Shown here: positions 10,224 through 22,550 of the stretch, piece after piece | Layout: every line of letters begins with the position of its first letter | Position numbering within the stretch: position 1 is the stretch's first letter | NCBI RefSeq assembly: GCF_011075055.1 | Contig: NC_058145.1 | Coordinates: 12,583,894-12,647,893, forward strand | From: Mangifera indica | Lineage: Eukaryota; Streptophyta; Magnoliopsida; Sapindales; Anacardiaceae | Reading direction: 5' to 3' | DNA length: 64,000 nt | Translations under genes and position numbers: made by a program | Notes under the pieces: generated by a model | What the model was told of the DNA's origin: nothing | What the model saw: the letters and a program-made list of their open reading frames with translations, nothing else | Database searches by the model: none

Positions 10224-13200
10224 ATGAATGTACAGACTCATATATCGGCCCGGCAAGTTCCTAATCAAGGGGAACTGCCACAGCAAAACGGGAATGCATT
10301 GCCACCTGGTAGTGTAGTTGTTGCTGGGGTTACTCAGCGGAATAATATGCTTAAAGTGGATGCCGAGCTGCTCAGAGCTCGGAGTTGTATGCGCGACAGG
10401 ATGTAAGTCAAGCTTTTGTCTGCTCTGTTATTGTTATGCCTTTAGCTTCATCTACGGACTATATGAGTAATTGGATTCTTATATATATCTTTTATTTTGC
10501 CTATTTTGCTTTTTTAATTTTTGATAAGAAATATATCACAGCATTTGTTAGTGGTGAGAAAAAATATGAAGGCAGCTAACCACCAGTACCCTATAAAAAA
10601 GGGAAGAAAAATATAACGTGAAAAAAGAAACAAAATAGAATAAACCCGATTGCTATGAATGCTGTTTTAATTCTTACGGTTTGTATGCCATTTCTTTTCC
10701 CTATCTCCTCCCTGATTGTGAATAAGGTAAATGCTGGTGAAGTTGGGTACTCGAAGGTTATTTACTGATTACAAATATCTCATAACGATGAAGGAAAATA
10801 ATTTTCATTTGAATGAATTTAGAAGCAAAATTCTGTAAAACTCCATAATTTTTCATGCAATATTGTTAACCGAAGAAAAGAAACATTATTTTTCTTGAAT
10901 TAATAGTGAAAATATCATCATTCCTATGCTGGACATTTGTGTTTTCATAGTAAGAAATTTATATTATGAATATTTGGTAGCCTGAAGATTTCTAATGTGT
11001 AGATTGATGTATGAATGTGGATGGCTGCTAAAATCATTGATTGAACCTATGAAACATGTTCACTTTCCCCTATAAATTCAAACCTGATGATTTTTAAACT
11101 GCAGTGGTTTTTTGTGGTATGTAACCTTTTAAACTCTCCTTTGGACTCTCAGGTTTATGCACATAGAAGAATCTATTTTTATGTGGTATCTTTTTTGTCT
11201 TTAGAATAAGAACCCATTGGACTAGGACTGGGAGTGAATGTTGTAAGTAACAAATAAGGTCAAGTTTCTTATAGGATATTATAATCACTTGGTGATAATT
11301 TAGAACTTCTCTGAGTGAGCAGGATCTTCGCTTTCTTTCTCTTTTACTGTTAGCTTTCACATGGACTTGGGAATTGGGATTATTTACTTAGAACCCATCA
11401 GTTTATTAAGTTTTATTATTTTTAAAAAATAATCTTTATTGAGTAATTACTAGTCTGTAACAATTTGGTGATATTATGTAGGTTCTTAACATATTTTAAT
11501 CATTTTTATATTCCATATTTGAATTATCTATACATGTTCAATTGGGGGAGATGAAATATTTTATTTCTTTGTGAATCAATGCCGTGGAAGATTTTGCTTT
11601 TCTGTTGTTTTCTTGATTGTGGTTCACTCATAAGATCTATTATCCTCACCCTTGTGTTCTTTGATTTTTTTTTTCTGGGCGTCTGGCCCTCAATTGTATT
11701 TCTTCGCTTTTCTCAAATAAATGAAGAAAGAAAAAATCTAATAAGTTGGCAGGGTTTACCGCTTGTGTACTGTAAAAATCAATCAAGAAACTAATGATCC
11801 CCATGATTACTTTCTACTTTTTACTCTTTTGTCACCAACTAAAATCCACTCTTTTTGTTTCTGCTCTATTTTGATTATGATAAACCAAGAAACTAATTGT
11901 TTTGTGCAGACGAATGTTAACTAATCCTGTGCTCCATTGAAAAATTGTTTGAAGGAGAAAATAATGCTACTCTGATAAGTTTTTAATTTCATGTGATATG
12001 TTACCTCATTTATGCATTATATTCTTTAGGAATTATGGGGTACTACCATATAATTGTCACATTATTATATCATCTTGGTCTGAAAGTAGTATCCATTTGA
12101 GAACCAAATATCTGGAAAAAAGTTGTATTACTAAATTTTTGTTACAGTAACTTAACAGAATCCTCACTCTATGCAGCTTTTCTATTCTAATGCAACGCTA
12201 GACACAACAAATTGACGAAAGAACAAGAATGAAGTTCAAAGATATTTCAAAACGCTTAGAGGATGGTCTATTTAAAGCTGCTTTTACAAAGGTTTTTCTT
12301 TCTTCTCTTTACTTTTTATTTAGGCAAATATTTATCTCAGCTATTAATTTATGAAAATTTTAAAGTTTTTCCTAGGATAGAAATCATTTATATTGAAATC
12401 CTGCCAAATTGAGGCAGCAAGGTACATCATGTCTATGATTGTTATCAAGAACTTATTATTCTGTATGAAACAATTAAGTTTTATATCTTGTTTTACATGT
12501 GCAATTCATATTTAAGAATTATATTTTATGCGATAATTAAATCTTATTTCTCGTTATACATTTGCAACTTCTATCTAGGAGGATTATATGAATTTAGAGA
12601 CCTTAGAGCCTCGTTTGAGTAGTCTGATTAAGGGAAGAACTATCCGTAACCATAATCAACGCCATCAGCAGCTTGTAAATTCTTCATCTTCCATTGGTAC
12701 AATGATACCAACACCTGGGATGTCACATGGTGTGAATTCATCAATGATTGTTACATCCTCTCTAGATAGTTCAGTGATTGCTGCCACTGGAAGTAATACC
12801 ATAGCACCCTCAACTGTCAACACAGGAAGCCTTTTGTCAGTTGGTGGCTTACAGAGTGGTTCTTTCAATAGATCTGATGGTATATATTATTCTTGTAATT
12901 TCTTAAATTTTTTCCTGATTACTTTTCCTTTTATGCCGACATTACATGATTTACTTTTGCAGGGACATTCTCTAATGGATATCAACAATCACCTGCCAAT
13001 TTTTTCATTGGTTCCCAAAGGATCACAAGTCAAATGATTCCTACACCTGGATTTAACAGTAATAATAACAACAGCAATAATAACAACAGCAGTAGTAGTA
13101 GCAGTAATCTGTCTTATATGAATGTGGAGTCTTCTAATAATGGTGGTGGGCTTTCAACTGTTGAATCTACAATGGCACTACAGCTACCCCAGCAGCAGCA

Positions 13201-13258
13201 GCATGTTGGTGGTCAAAACAGCTGCATATTGCACAACATTGGCAGTCAGAGGGGGTAG
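10224..13258 (+). pseudogene. HAC1-like 5' fragment, copy A (broken)
   Basis: This matches exons 1 to 4 of the complete HAC gene at 23592. Exon equivalents are 10224..10402, 12177..12291, 12579..12879 and 12963..13258. Exon 1 lacks 30 bases present in the other copies (ten codons around NQMQN). Exon 2 has TAG at 12199-12201 where copies B and C read CAG, so translation would stop after about 68 codons. Exon 4 leaves the HAC sequence after base 13248 and reaches a TAG ten bases on. It also has a longer AAC/AGC (Asn/Ser) tract than B or C. It is the most diverged of the three copies and cannot encode a HAC protein. All acetyltransferase, TAZ, PHD and ZZ exons are absent. Confidence 0.9.
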
Positions 13259-14011
13259 ATGAAGTTAAGGGTAAATTGGGAATTAAGTAAAAGTATAATA
13301 AGAGTATCCTACTTATTGAGGAATTATCACTCCCTTCTTTAATTTCATATTTTGTAGGTAATAAGTGATCGTGATTATTTCACTACGAGAAAGATCTAGT
13401 ATAGAGTTTTCATGAGGGACATGGTTGTCAATTTTACAATTTATATGTGTGCACAGACATATATATACATATGCATACATGCATGTATATGATTATAATA
13501 CAACTTGTGTTTCAAGAGTTAGGTTTTCTTGAGTATAACAGTTTTATATGTATGTGTATGTTTAATAATTTTTCTAGAAAATGCCGATGCATTCGGGCTT
13601 CATGAGAAGTCGATAATTTTATTATAAGCTATGTGATTTTTCCTGTTTCTTCTTGGAACATAAATGTTTCTCTTATTACTTTTGACACCTAAAAGATAAA
13701 AGATAAATCATAAAAATGACTTACTAGAAGATAACATTATTTGTGAGCAATTGAATGGGTGTTATTTATAAATTATTTATCTGTGTCAATTTAGTTATTA
13801 GCAATTGTGGTAATGAATGATTTTATATTGATTAAAGACATTAGTAATGTATTGGTTCTTTATTGGTAATAATATTATCTAGATTGATGGCTGTAATGTC
13901 ATCCAACAATATTTGGTTTCTTTTTTTTTTTTTTAAATTGTAACCATCTTTAAAGTTAAAATGTTGGTCAATAAGGAGTCAAAAAAATTCATTTTATATA
14001 TAAAATGAAAA

Positions 14012-14705
14012 GGCCAAAAGACTATTCCCGTATTGAAGGTTTGATACATTCTGCAATTTTTATTTATTAAGTTTTATAGATCTAAATACCTATTAATGAT
14101 CTAATTTTTATTAAAATTTTATATTAGAGCTAAAGGTAAAACTAATATTTTATCAATAATATTAGAAAATTTTAATTATATCTCATTTCTTTTATAGGTT
14201 TTGAAAATTAATAATTTTATTTCATTTTTAACTTTTTCAATTTGAAAAAATAACTTTCTTCTTGTATATTTTTACGGTCTTTTCTTCTCTTTTCAACCAT
14301 CATCTTTAGAAACAATGACGTCTTCGTCTAACTTTATCGATGGTGAGAGACGACTGTAGAAGGAAAAAGTGGGAGAAGAGGAAGTCGTTGTCATCAGAAA
14401 GGAAAGAAAAAACCCTAAAGATATAAGAGGGAGGGGGAAACTCACTTTTTAAAATTGGAAAAATTAAGGATGAGATGATGTTAGTTTTTCAAAGCCTTGG
14501 TTGGTGGTGGGGATAGGGGTGGGTTTGGATGTGAGATAAAATTATATATTTTTTAATATTATTGATAAAATAATAATTTTACTTTTAATTTTAACAAAAA
14601 ATTCTAATAGAAGTTGGATAACGGGTGAATATTTGAGTTTTTGAATTTTAATAGATGAAAGTTCAAGAATAGATCAAACCTTAGGTGAGAATAATTCTTT
14701 TGGCC
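14012..14705. mobile_element. MITE, family 2, copy in spacer 1
   Basis: Left end GGCCAAAAGACTATTCCCGT, followed by GAAGGTTTGATACATT. Right end AGATCAAACCTTAGGTGAGA...ATTCTTTTGGCC is its inverted copy. The flanking 9-mers AAATGAAAA (14003-14011) and AAATAAAAA (14706-14714) agree at 8 of 9 bases, as expected of a Mutator-type target duplication. The interior has no transposase. A purine-rich stretch with GAGAAGAGGAAGTCG lies near 14370. Confidence 0.75.
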
Positions 14706-15250
14706 AAATAAAAATAATTAATATTGCTAAGTGAGAGAATGTTAGAGAACTTATAACTTAATTAATTATGATTTTGATTTAAAAAACTTAGAAAACTAAA
14801 TAGCTTAATAACAATTTACAAATAAATTTAATATGGATAAGTTCAATATACATCAGATATTATTGTGTACTTCAAAGTTTTGTAGACTTTTTATGAGAGC
14901 TCCAATAAACTATTATATACATATTAGATTTTATATGTAAAAACTAACATAATAACTTCATCCTTTAAAAATTTTCATTCCAAAATTTTTAGAAGAGAAT
15001 GACTAATTAGAAAATATGACATATTAAATATTTTTATAACCTTAAAATAATTTAATTCAATTTTTTATAAATTACAGGTAGATCTAACAACTTAGATTAA
15101 ATTATGTTTTGTTCATCAAAGTGTTCTCACAATTAAAAAAATCCTTCACCTATGTTGTTTGACTAAAAACCATGACAAGCTTCTTGAAATCAAACTTTAA
15201 CCCAATTTTTATAGAGAATTTAGTTATTAAATGAATATTTTTTTTTCTAA

Positions 15251-15884
15251 AATATTAGTTAAAATAAACAAAAAAAATTACATCTAAATTTTTTAATGAA
15301 TTTATTTTTTTAAGCAAACTTAATATTTATTTCAATAATACTCTTACTATCTAATAATTATATTTCTTTAGTCGTGTTTTTTTTTTCGGTAATATTTTTC
15401 TTCGACAACGTTTTTTTTTTGCAGTTTACTTTAGATTCATCACATTGATTATAAGTTTGGTAATTTATGAATCAAAACATTTGAAACATGTTAATTTTTG
15501 GTTTGATTATTGATATATCAAAATCGAAATAAAAAATAGGAACAGATGCAAATAAAGTGCGACTCTCACTCGCAGTTGCGTCTGTTTCTGCTTTTACATT
15601 TTAATTTGAACATATCAACAATCAAATCAAAAATCAACCTGTTTTAGAATAAGTTTATGAATATTTTAATTTATAAGTTATCAAACTTACAATTAATGTG
15701 ATGATATTAAAGTATGTTGTTGAAGAAAATATTGTAAAGAAAAACACATGACAGAAAAAAGGTAATTATCAGAGAATAAGAGTACTATTAAAATAAATAT
15801 TGAGTTTGTTTTAAAGAATAAATTTATTAAAAGTTTATCTAAAAAAATTTTGGTGTAAATTTTTAAATCCATTTTAATTAATAT
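15251..15884. repeat. long inverted repeat (hairpin) in spacer 1
   Basis: Two arms of roughly 300 bases in opposite orientation around a centre near 15570. Paired landmarks, left to right arm: ATATTAGTTAAAAT with ATTTTAATTAATAT; TTCTTCGACAACG with TGTTGTTGAAGAA; CATCACATTGATTATAAG with CTTACAATTAATGTGATG; GGTTTGATTATTGATATAT with ACATATCAACAATCAAATC; AACAGATGCAA with TTGCGTCTGTT. The arms are diverged, so this is an old foldback structure. It is repeated at about 21895-22550. Confidence 0.8.
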
Positions 15885-16310
15885 CCCTTTTTTCCTATTA
15901 ATTTATGCAATTTTTTATATTCAAGATTTTAGCCTTAAAAATTATGCTAAAAATGTTGTCGGTGGCAAAGTTTTTTCTGAATATATAAAAATTAAAATTT
16001 AGTTGAAAGGAAGGATATGAAAAAGGAAAAAAAAAAAAAAACTGCATATGATTATGATGTACAAAATTTAGGGGGAGATGGGTGTTTTCGTAATTTCAAA
16101 TATTGAATTATCTTAATTTCGTTTGTAATATATACACAAATAAAATATGTAGAGAAATTATTATATAAAGGAAAAATACTGAGTTTCATTGAGGAGACAG
16201 AATAAATAAATAAATAAATAATTAAAGCAGAAAAATATTTATAAAAAGTTATAATACTTTCATTTATTTATTTTTAGCGAGAAATAAATAATTAATCCTT
16301 GAATCCTTTA

Positions 16311-16329
16311 CGTAAAATACTGAGTTTCA
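16311..16329. other. 19-bp filler replacing proximal promoter of HAC copy B
   Basis: Copy B goes from spacer sequence ending TTTA (16310) through CGTAAAATACTGAGTTTCA into TGCTTGGTCGCC. Copy C has 100 bases (22969-23068) at this place. AAAATACTGAGTTTCATTG also occurs at 16173-16191, so the filler looks copied from 140 bp upstream during break repair. The lost segment corresponds to the one carrying the TATA-like motif in copy A. Confidence 0.8.
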
Positions 16330-16824
16330 TTGCTTGGTCGCCTCCGTTACGTAAATTCACCCGTGTGAGATTCTTACTGGCACGTGCGATCCAAGCGGTG
16401 ACTTAATCTCTTTATCTATATTTTACTTTTCCAAACCAAGTGGTCGATCATCGTTTTTCGTTGGCGTTGCGATCGTACGGCCGTCGATTGCTTCTGTTCA
16501 TGATTAATTGTATTATTCTCAATTCAGGTTTGTTGTCTTCTATTCTTTAATCGATTGACCTAAAAAGCTAGGGTTTAGCTTAATCGATTTTTAATTACCC
16601 CCAATTAGCCTTTGAACTAACATCAATTGCTTCCTCAATTAATGCAATTCTTATCGTATCTTTCAAATTGAGGTTCATTAATCGTTTGTGTGCTTGAACG
16701 TATAGGTATTTGGGCGTCTTAGATTTTGTGAATACTGAGAGAGAATGAGTGAAGGTGGGATGATCCTTTATTCGAGAAAAGTGATAGAGTTGAGTTATTT
16801 GGTAGTTTTCGATTAGAAGAAGCA

Positions 16825-19800
16825 ATGAATGTACAGGCTCATATATCGGCAGGGCAAGTTCCTAATCAAGGGGGACTGCCACAGCAAAACGGGAATGCAT
16901 TGCCACCTAATCAAATGCAAAATTCAGTAGATGGCGGTGGTAGTGTAGTTGTTGCTGGGGTTTCTCAGCAGCATAATATACTGAATGTGGATTCTGAGCT
17001 GCTCAGAGCTCGGGGTTGTATGCGCGACAAGATGTAAGTCAAGCTTTTGTCTGCTCTGTTATTGTTATGCGTTTAGCTTCATCTACGGACTATATGAGTA
17101 ATTGGAATCTTATATATATCTTTTATTTTTTCTATTTTGCTTTTTTAATTTTTGATAAGAAATATATCACAGCATTTGTTAGTGGTGAGAAAAAATATGA
17201 AGGCAGTTAACCACCAATACGCTATAAAAAAAGGAAGTAAAATAAAACGTGAAAAAAGAAACAAAATAGCATAAACCTAATTTCTATGAATGCTGTTTTA
17301 ATTCTTACGGTGTGTATGCTATTTATTTTCCCTATCTCCTCCCTCATCTTCCTCCCTGATTGTGAATAAGGTAATTGCTGGTGAAGTCGGGTGCTTTAAG
17401 GTTGTTTACTGATTACAAATATCTCATATGACATTATTGCTTTTACGTATGATGAAGGAAAATAATTTTCATTTGAATGAATTTAGAAGCAACATTCTGT
17501 AAAAATCCATAATTTTTCATGCAATATTGTTAACTGAAGAAAAGATATATTATTTTTCTTGAATTAATAGTGAAAATGTCCTCATTCCTATGCTGTGGAC
17601 ATTTGTGTTTTCAGTAGTAACATATTATATCATGGATATTTGGTAGCTTAAAGATTTCTGATGTGTAGATTGATGCATGAATGTGGATGAATGCTAAAAT
17701 CATTGCATGAATCTGTGAAACATGTTTAGTTTCCCCTATAAATTCAAACCTGATGATTTCTAAACTGCAGTGGTTTTTTGTGGTACGTAACCTTTTTAAC
17801 TCTCCTTTTGACTATCAGGTTTATGCATATAGAAGCACATATTTTTATGTGGTATTTTTTTTTTTTTTTTTTGGTTTTTAGAATAAGAACCCATTGGACT
17901 AGGACTAGGAGTGAATGTTGTAAGTAACAAATAAGGTCAAGTTTCTTATAGGATATCATAGTCACTTGGTGATAATTTAGAACCAATTTGAGTGAGCATG
18001 ATCTTCGCTTTCTTTCTCTTTTACTGTTAGCTTTCACATGGTTATTTACTTAGAACCCATCAGTATATTAATATTTGTTTTTTTTTTTTTTAAATAATCT
18101 TTATTGAGTAATTACTAGTCTGTAACAATTTGATGATATTATGCGGTGCCAATATTCTGAACATATTTTAATCATTTTTATATTCTGTATTTGAATTATC
18201 TATACATATTCAAGTGGGGGAGATGAAATATTTTATTTCTTTGTGAACCAATGCCGTGGAAGATTTTGCTTTTCTGTTGTTTTCTTGATTGTGGTTCACT
18301 AATAAGATGTATTACCCTCGCCATCGTGTTCTTTGATTTTTTTCTGGGCATCTGGCTCTCAATTGTATTTCTTCGCTTTTCTCAAATAAATGAAGAAAGA
18401 AAAAAATTAATAAGCTGGCAGGGTTTACCGCTTGTGTACTGGAAAAATCGATCAAGAAACTAATGATCCCCATGATTACTTTCTACTTTTTACTCTTTTG
18501 TCACCAACTAAAATCCACTCTTTTTGTTTCTGCTCTATTTTGATTATGATAAACCAAGAAACTAATTGTTTTGTGCAAACGAATGTTAACTAATCCTGTG
18601 CTCCATTGAAAAATTGTTTGAAGGAGAAAATAATGCTACTCTGATAAGTTTTTAATTTCAAGTGATATGTTACCTCATTTATGCATTATATTATTTAGGA
18701 ATTATGGGGTACTATCATATAATTGTCACATTATTATATCGTCTTGGTCTGAAAGTAGTATCCATTTGAGATCCAAATATTTGGGAAAAAGTTGTATTAC
18801 TAAATTTTTGTTACAGTAACTTAACAGAATCCTCACTCTATGCAGCTTTTCTATTCTAATGCAACGCCAGACACAACAAATTGACGAAACAACAAGAATG
18901 AAGTGCAAAGATATTTCAAAACGCTTAGAGGAGGGTCTATTTAAAGCTGCTTTTACAAAGGTTTTTCTTTTTTCTCTTTACTTTTTGTTGAGGAAAATAT
19001 TTGTCTCAGCTATTAATTCATGAAAACTTTGAAGTTTTTCCTAGGATAGAAATCATTTATATTGAAATCCTGTCAAACTGAAGCAGCAAGGTACATCATA
19101 TCGATGATTGTTGTCAAGAACTTATTATTCTGTATTAAACAATTTAGTTTTATATCTTGTTTTACATGTGCAATTCATATTTAAGAATTATTTTTTATGC
19201 GATAATTAAATCTTATGTCTTGTTGTACATTTACAACTTCTATTTAGGAGGATTATATGAATTTAGACACATTAGAGCCTCGTTTGAGTATTCTGATTCA
19301 GGGAAGAGGTGGCCATAGCCATAATCAACGCCATCAGCAGCTTGTAAATTCTTCATCTTCCATTGGTACAATGATACCAACACCTGGGATGTCACATAGT
19401 GTGAATTCATCAATGATTGTTGCATCCTCTGTTGATACTTCAGTGATTGCCTCCACTGGAAGTAATACCATCGCACCCTCAAATGTCAACACGGGAAGTC
19501 TTATGTCAGCTGGTGGCTTACAGAATGGTTCCTTCAATAGATCTGATGGTATATATTGTTCTTGTAATTTCTTAAAGTGTCCTGATTACTTTTCCTTTTA
19601 TGCTGACATTATTTTTGCAGGGACGCTCTCTAATGGATATCAACAATCACCTGCCAATTTTTCCATTGGTTCCCAAAGGATCACTAGTCAAATGATTCCT
19701 ACACCTGGATTTAACAGTAATAATAACAACAGCAGTAGTAGTAGCAGTAATCTGCCTTATATGAATGTGGAGTCTTCTAATAATGGTGGTGGGCCTTCAA

Positions 19801-19901
19801 CTGTTGAATCTACAACGGTACCACAGCTACCCCAGGAGCAGCAGCATGTTGGTGGTCAAAACAGCTGCATATTTCACAACACTGGCAGTCAGAGGGGGTA
19901 G
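16825..19901 (+). pseudogene. HAC1-like 5' fragment, copy B (open 301-aa frame)
   Basis: Exons 16825..17033, 18846..18960, 19248..19548 and 19621..19901 are all in frame and would encode 301 aa. It starts [20 protein letters not shown] and ends ...NTGSQRG. Splice sites match those of copy C. It covers only the disordered N-terminal part of HAC (glutamine-, Asn- and Ser-rich) with the conserved [20 protein letters not shown] and [13 protein letters not shown] segment. No TAZ, PHD, KAT11 or ZZ domain is present. It breaks at the same base as copy A (after 19891). The proximal promoter is deleted (see 16311-16329), so expression is doubtful. It may be a silent fragment or, if transcribed, a truncated HAC-like protein. 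Confidence 0.85.
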
Positions 19902-20651
19902 ATGAAGTTAAGGGTAAATTGGGAATTAAGTAAAAGTATAATAAGAGTATCCTGCTTATTGAGGAATTATCACTCCCTTCTTTAATTTCATATTTTGTAG
20001 GTAATAAGTGATCATGATTATTTCACTACGAGAAAGATCTAGTATAGAGTTTTCATGAGGGACATGATTGTCAATTTTACAATTTATATGTGTGCACAGA
20101 CATATATATACATATGCATACATGCATGTATATGATTATAATACAACTTGTGTTTCAAGAGTTAGGTTTTCTTGAGTATAACAGTTTTATATGTATGTGT
20201 ATGTTTAATAATTTTTCTAGAAAATGTCGATGCATTCGGGCTTCATGAGAAGTCGATAATTTTATTATAAGCTATGTGATTTTTCCTGTTTCTTCTTGGA
20301 ACATAAATGTTTCTCTTATTACTTTTGACACCTAAAAGATAAAAGATAAATCATAAAAATGACTTACTAGAAGATAACATTATTTGTGAGCAATTGAATG
20401 GGTGTTATTTATAAATTATTTATCTGTGTCAATTTAGTTATTAGCAATTGTGGTAATGAATGATTTTATATTGATTAAAGACATTAGTAATGTATTGGTT
20501 CTTTATTGGTAATAATATTATCTAGATTGATGGCTGTAATGTCATCCAACAATATTTGGTTTCTTTTTTTTTTTAAATTGTAACCATCTTTAAAGTTAAA
20601 ATGTTGGTCAATAAGGAGTCAAAAAAATTCATTTTATATATAAAATGAAAA

Positions 20652-21346
20652 GGCCAAAAGACTATTCCCATATCGAAGGTTTGATACATTCTGCAATTTT
20701 TATTTATTAAGTTTTATAGATCTAAATACCTATTAATGCTCTAATTTTTATTAAAATTTTATATTAGAGCTAAAGGTAAAACTAATATTTTATCTATAAT
20801 ATTAGAAAATTTTAATTATATCTCATTTCTTTTATAGGTTTTGAAAATTAATAATTTTATTTCATTTTTAACTTTTTCATTTTGAAAAAATAACTTTCTT
20901 CTTGTATATTTTTAGGGTCTTTTCTTCTCTTTTCAACCATCATCTTTAGAAACAATGACGTCTTCGTCTAACTTTATCGATGGTGATAGACGGCTGTAGA
21001 AAGGAAAAAGGGGGAGAAGAGGAAGTCGTTCTCATCAGAAAGGAAAGAAAAAACCCTAAAGATATAAGAGGGAGGGGGAAACTCACTTTTTAAAATTGGA
21101 AAAATTAAAGATGAGATGATGTTAGTTTTTCAAAGCCTTGGTTGGTGGTGGGGATAGGGGTGGGTTTGGGTGTGAGATAAAATTATATTTTTTTTAATAT
21201 TATTGATAAAATAATAATTTTACTTTTAATTTTAACAAAAAATTCTAATAGAAGTCGGATAGCGGGTGAATATTTGAGTTTTTGAATTTTAATAGATGAA
21301 AGTTCAAGAATAGATCAAACCTTAGGTGAGAATAATTCTTTTGGCC
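20652..21346. mobile_element. MITE, family 2, copy in spacer 2
   Basis: The spacer-2 counterpart of 14012-14705, with the same ends (GGCCAAAAGACTATTCCCAT / AATTCTTTTGGCC) and the same flanking 9-mers. It was copied along with the spacer, not inserted independently. Confidence 0.75.
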
Positions 21347-21894
21347 AAATAAAAATAATTAATATTGCTAAGTGAGTGAATGTTAGAGAACTTATAACTT
21401 AATTAACTATGATTTTGATTTAAAAAACTTAGAAAACTAAATAGCTTAATAACAATTTACGAATAAATTTAATATGGATAAGTTCAATATACATTAGATA
21501 TTATTGTGTACTTCAAAGTTTTGTAGACTTTTTATGAGAGCTCCAATAAACTATTATATGCAGATTAGATTTTATATGTAAAACCTAACATAATAACTTT
21601 ATCCTTTAAAAATTTTCATTCCAAAAGTTTTAGAAGAGAATGGCTAATCAGAAAATATGACATATTAAATATTTTTATAACTTTAAAATAATTTAATTCA
21701 ATTTTTTATAAATTACAGGTAGATCTAACAACTTAGATTAAATTATGTTTTGTTCATCAAAGTGTTCTCACAGTTAAAAAAATCCTTCACCTATGTTATT
21801 TGACGTAAAAACCATGACAAACTTCTTGAAATCAAACTTTAACCCAATTTTTATAGAGAATTCAGTTATTAAATGAATATTTTTTTTTTCTAAA

Positions 21895-22550
21895 ATATTA
21901 GTTAAAATAAACAAAAAAAAAAATTACATCTAAATTTTTTAAGTGAACTTTTAATGAATTTATTTTTTTAAGCAAACTTAATATTTATTTCAATAATACT
22001 TTTACTATCTAATAATTATCTTTCTTTAGTCGTGTTTTTTTTTTCGGTACTATTTTTCTTCGACAACATTTTTTTTTGCAGTTTACTTTAGTATCATCAC
22101 ATTGATTATAAGTTTGGTAATTTATGAATCAAAACATTTGAAATATGTTAATTTTTGGTTTGATTATTGATATATCAAAATCGAAATAAAAAATAGGAAC
22201 AGATGCAAATAAAGTGCGACTCTCACTCGTAGTTGCGTCTGTTTCTGCTTTTACATTTTAATTTAAACATATCAACAATCAAATCAAAAATCAACCTGTT
22301 TTAGAATAAGTTTATAAATATTTTAATTTATAAGTTATCAAACTTACAATTAATGTGATGATATTAAAGTATGTTGTTGAAGAAAATATTGTAAAGAAAA
22401 ACACATGACAGAAAAAAGGTAATTATCAGAGAATAAGAGTACTATTAAAATAAATATTGAGTTTGTTTTAAAGAATAAATTTATTAAAAGTTTATCTAAA
22501 AAAATTTTGGTGTAAATTTTTAAATCCATTTTAATTAATATCCCTTTTTT
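21895..22550. repeat. long inverted repeat (hairpin) in spacer 2
   Basis: Counterpart of 15251-15884, with arms meeting near 22230. This copy keeps AAGTGAACTTTTAATGAATT in the left arm, which pairs better with the right arm than the spacer-1 version does. Confidence 0.8.

Larger units (their letters stand above)
13249..16310. repeat. 3.1-kb spacer, copy 1
   Basis: Non-coding AT-rich DNA following truncated copy A. It is nearly identical by eye to 19892-22968. It begins GAGGGGGTAGATGAAGTTAA, contains a MITE (14012-14705), a long inverted repeat (about 15251-15884) and an AAAT-type microsatellite near 16198-16225, and ends ...GAATCCTTTA. No coding region is apparent. In the full locus the same sequence forms the natural upstream flank of copy C. 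Confidence 0.85.

Noticed and set aside
10385..12868. Short ORFs inside HAC copy A introns and antisense to its exons (also matching sites in B and C)
   Set aside because: They recur at identical places in all three copies because the DNA is duplicated; they lack splice partners and domains.
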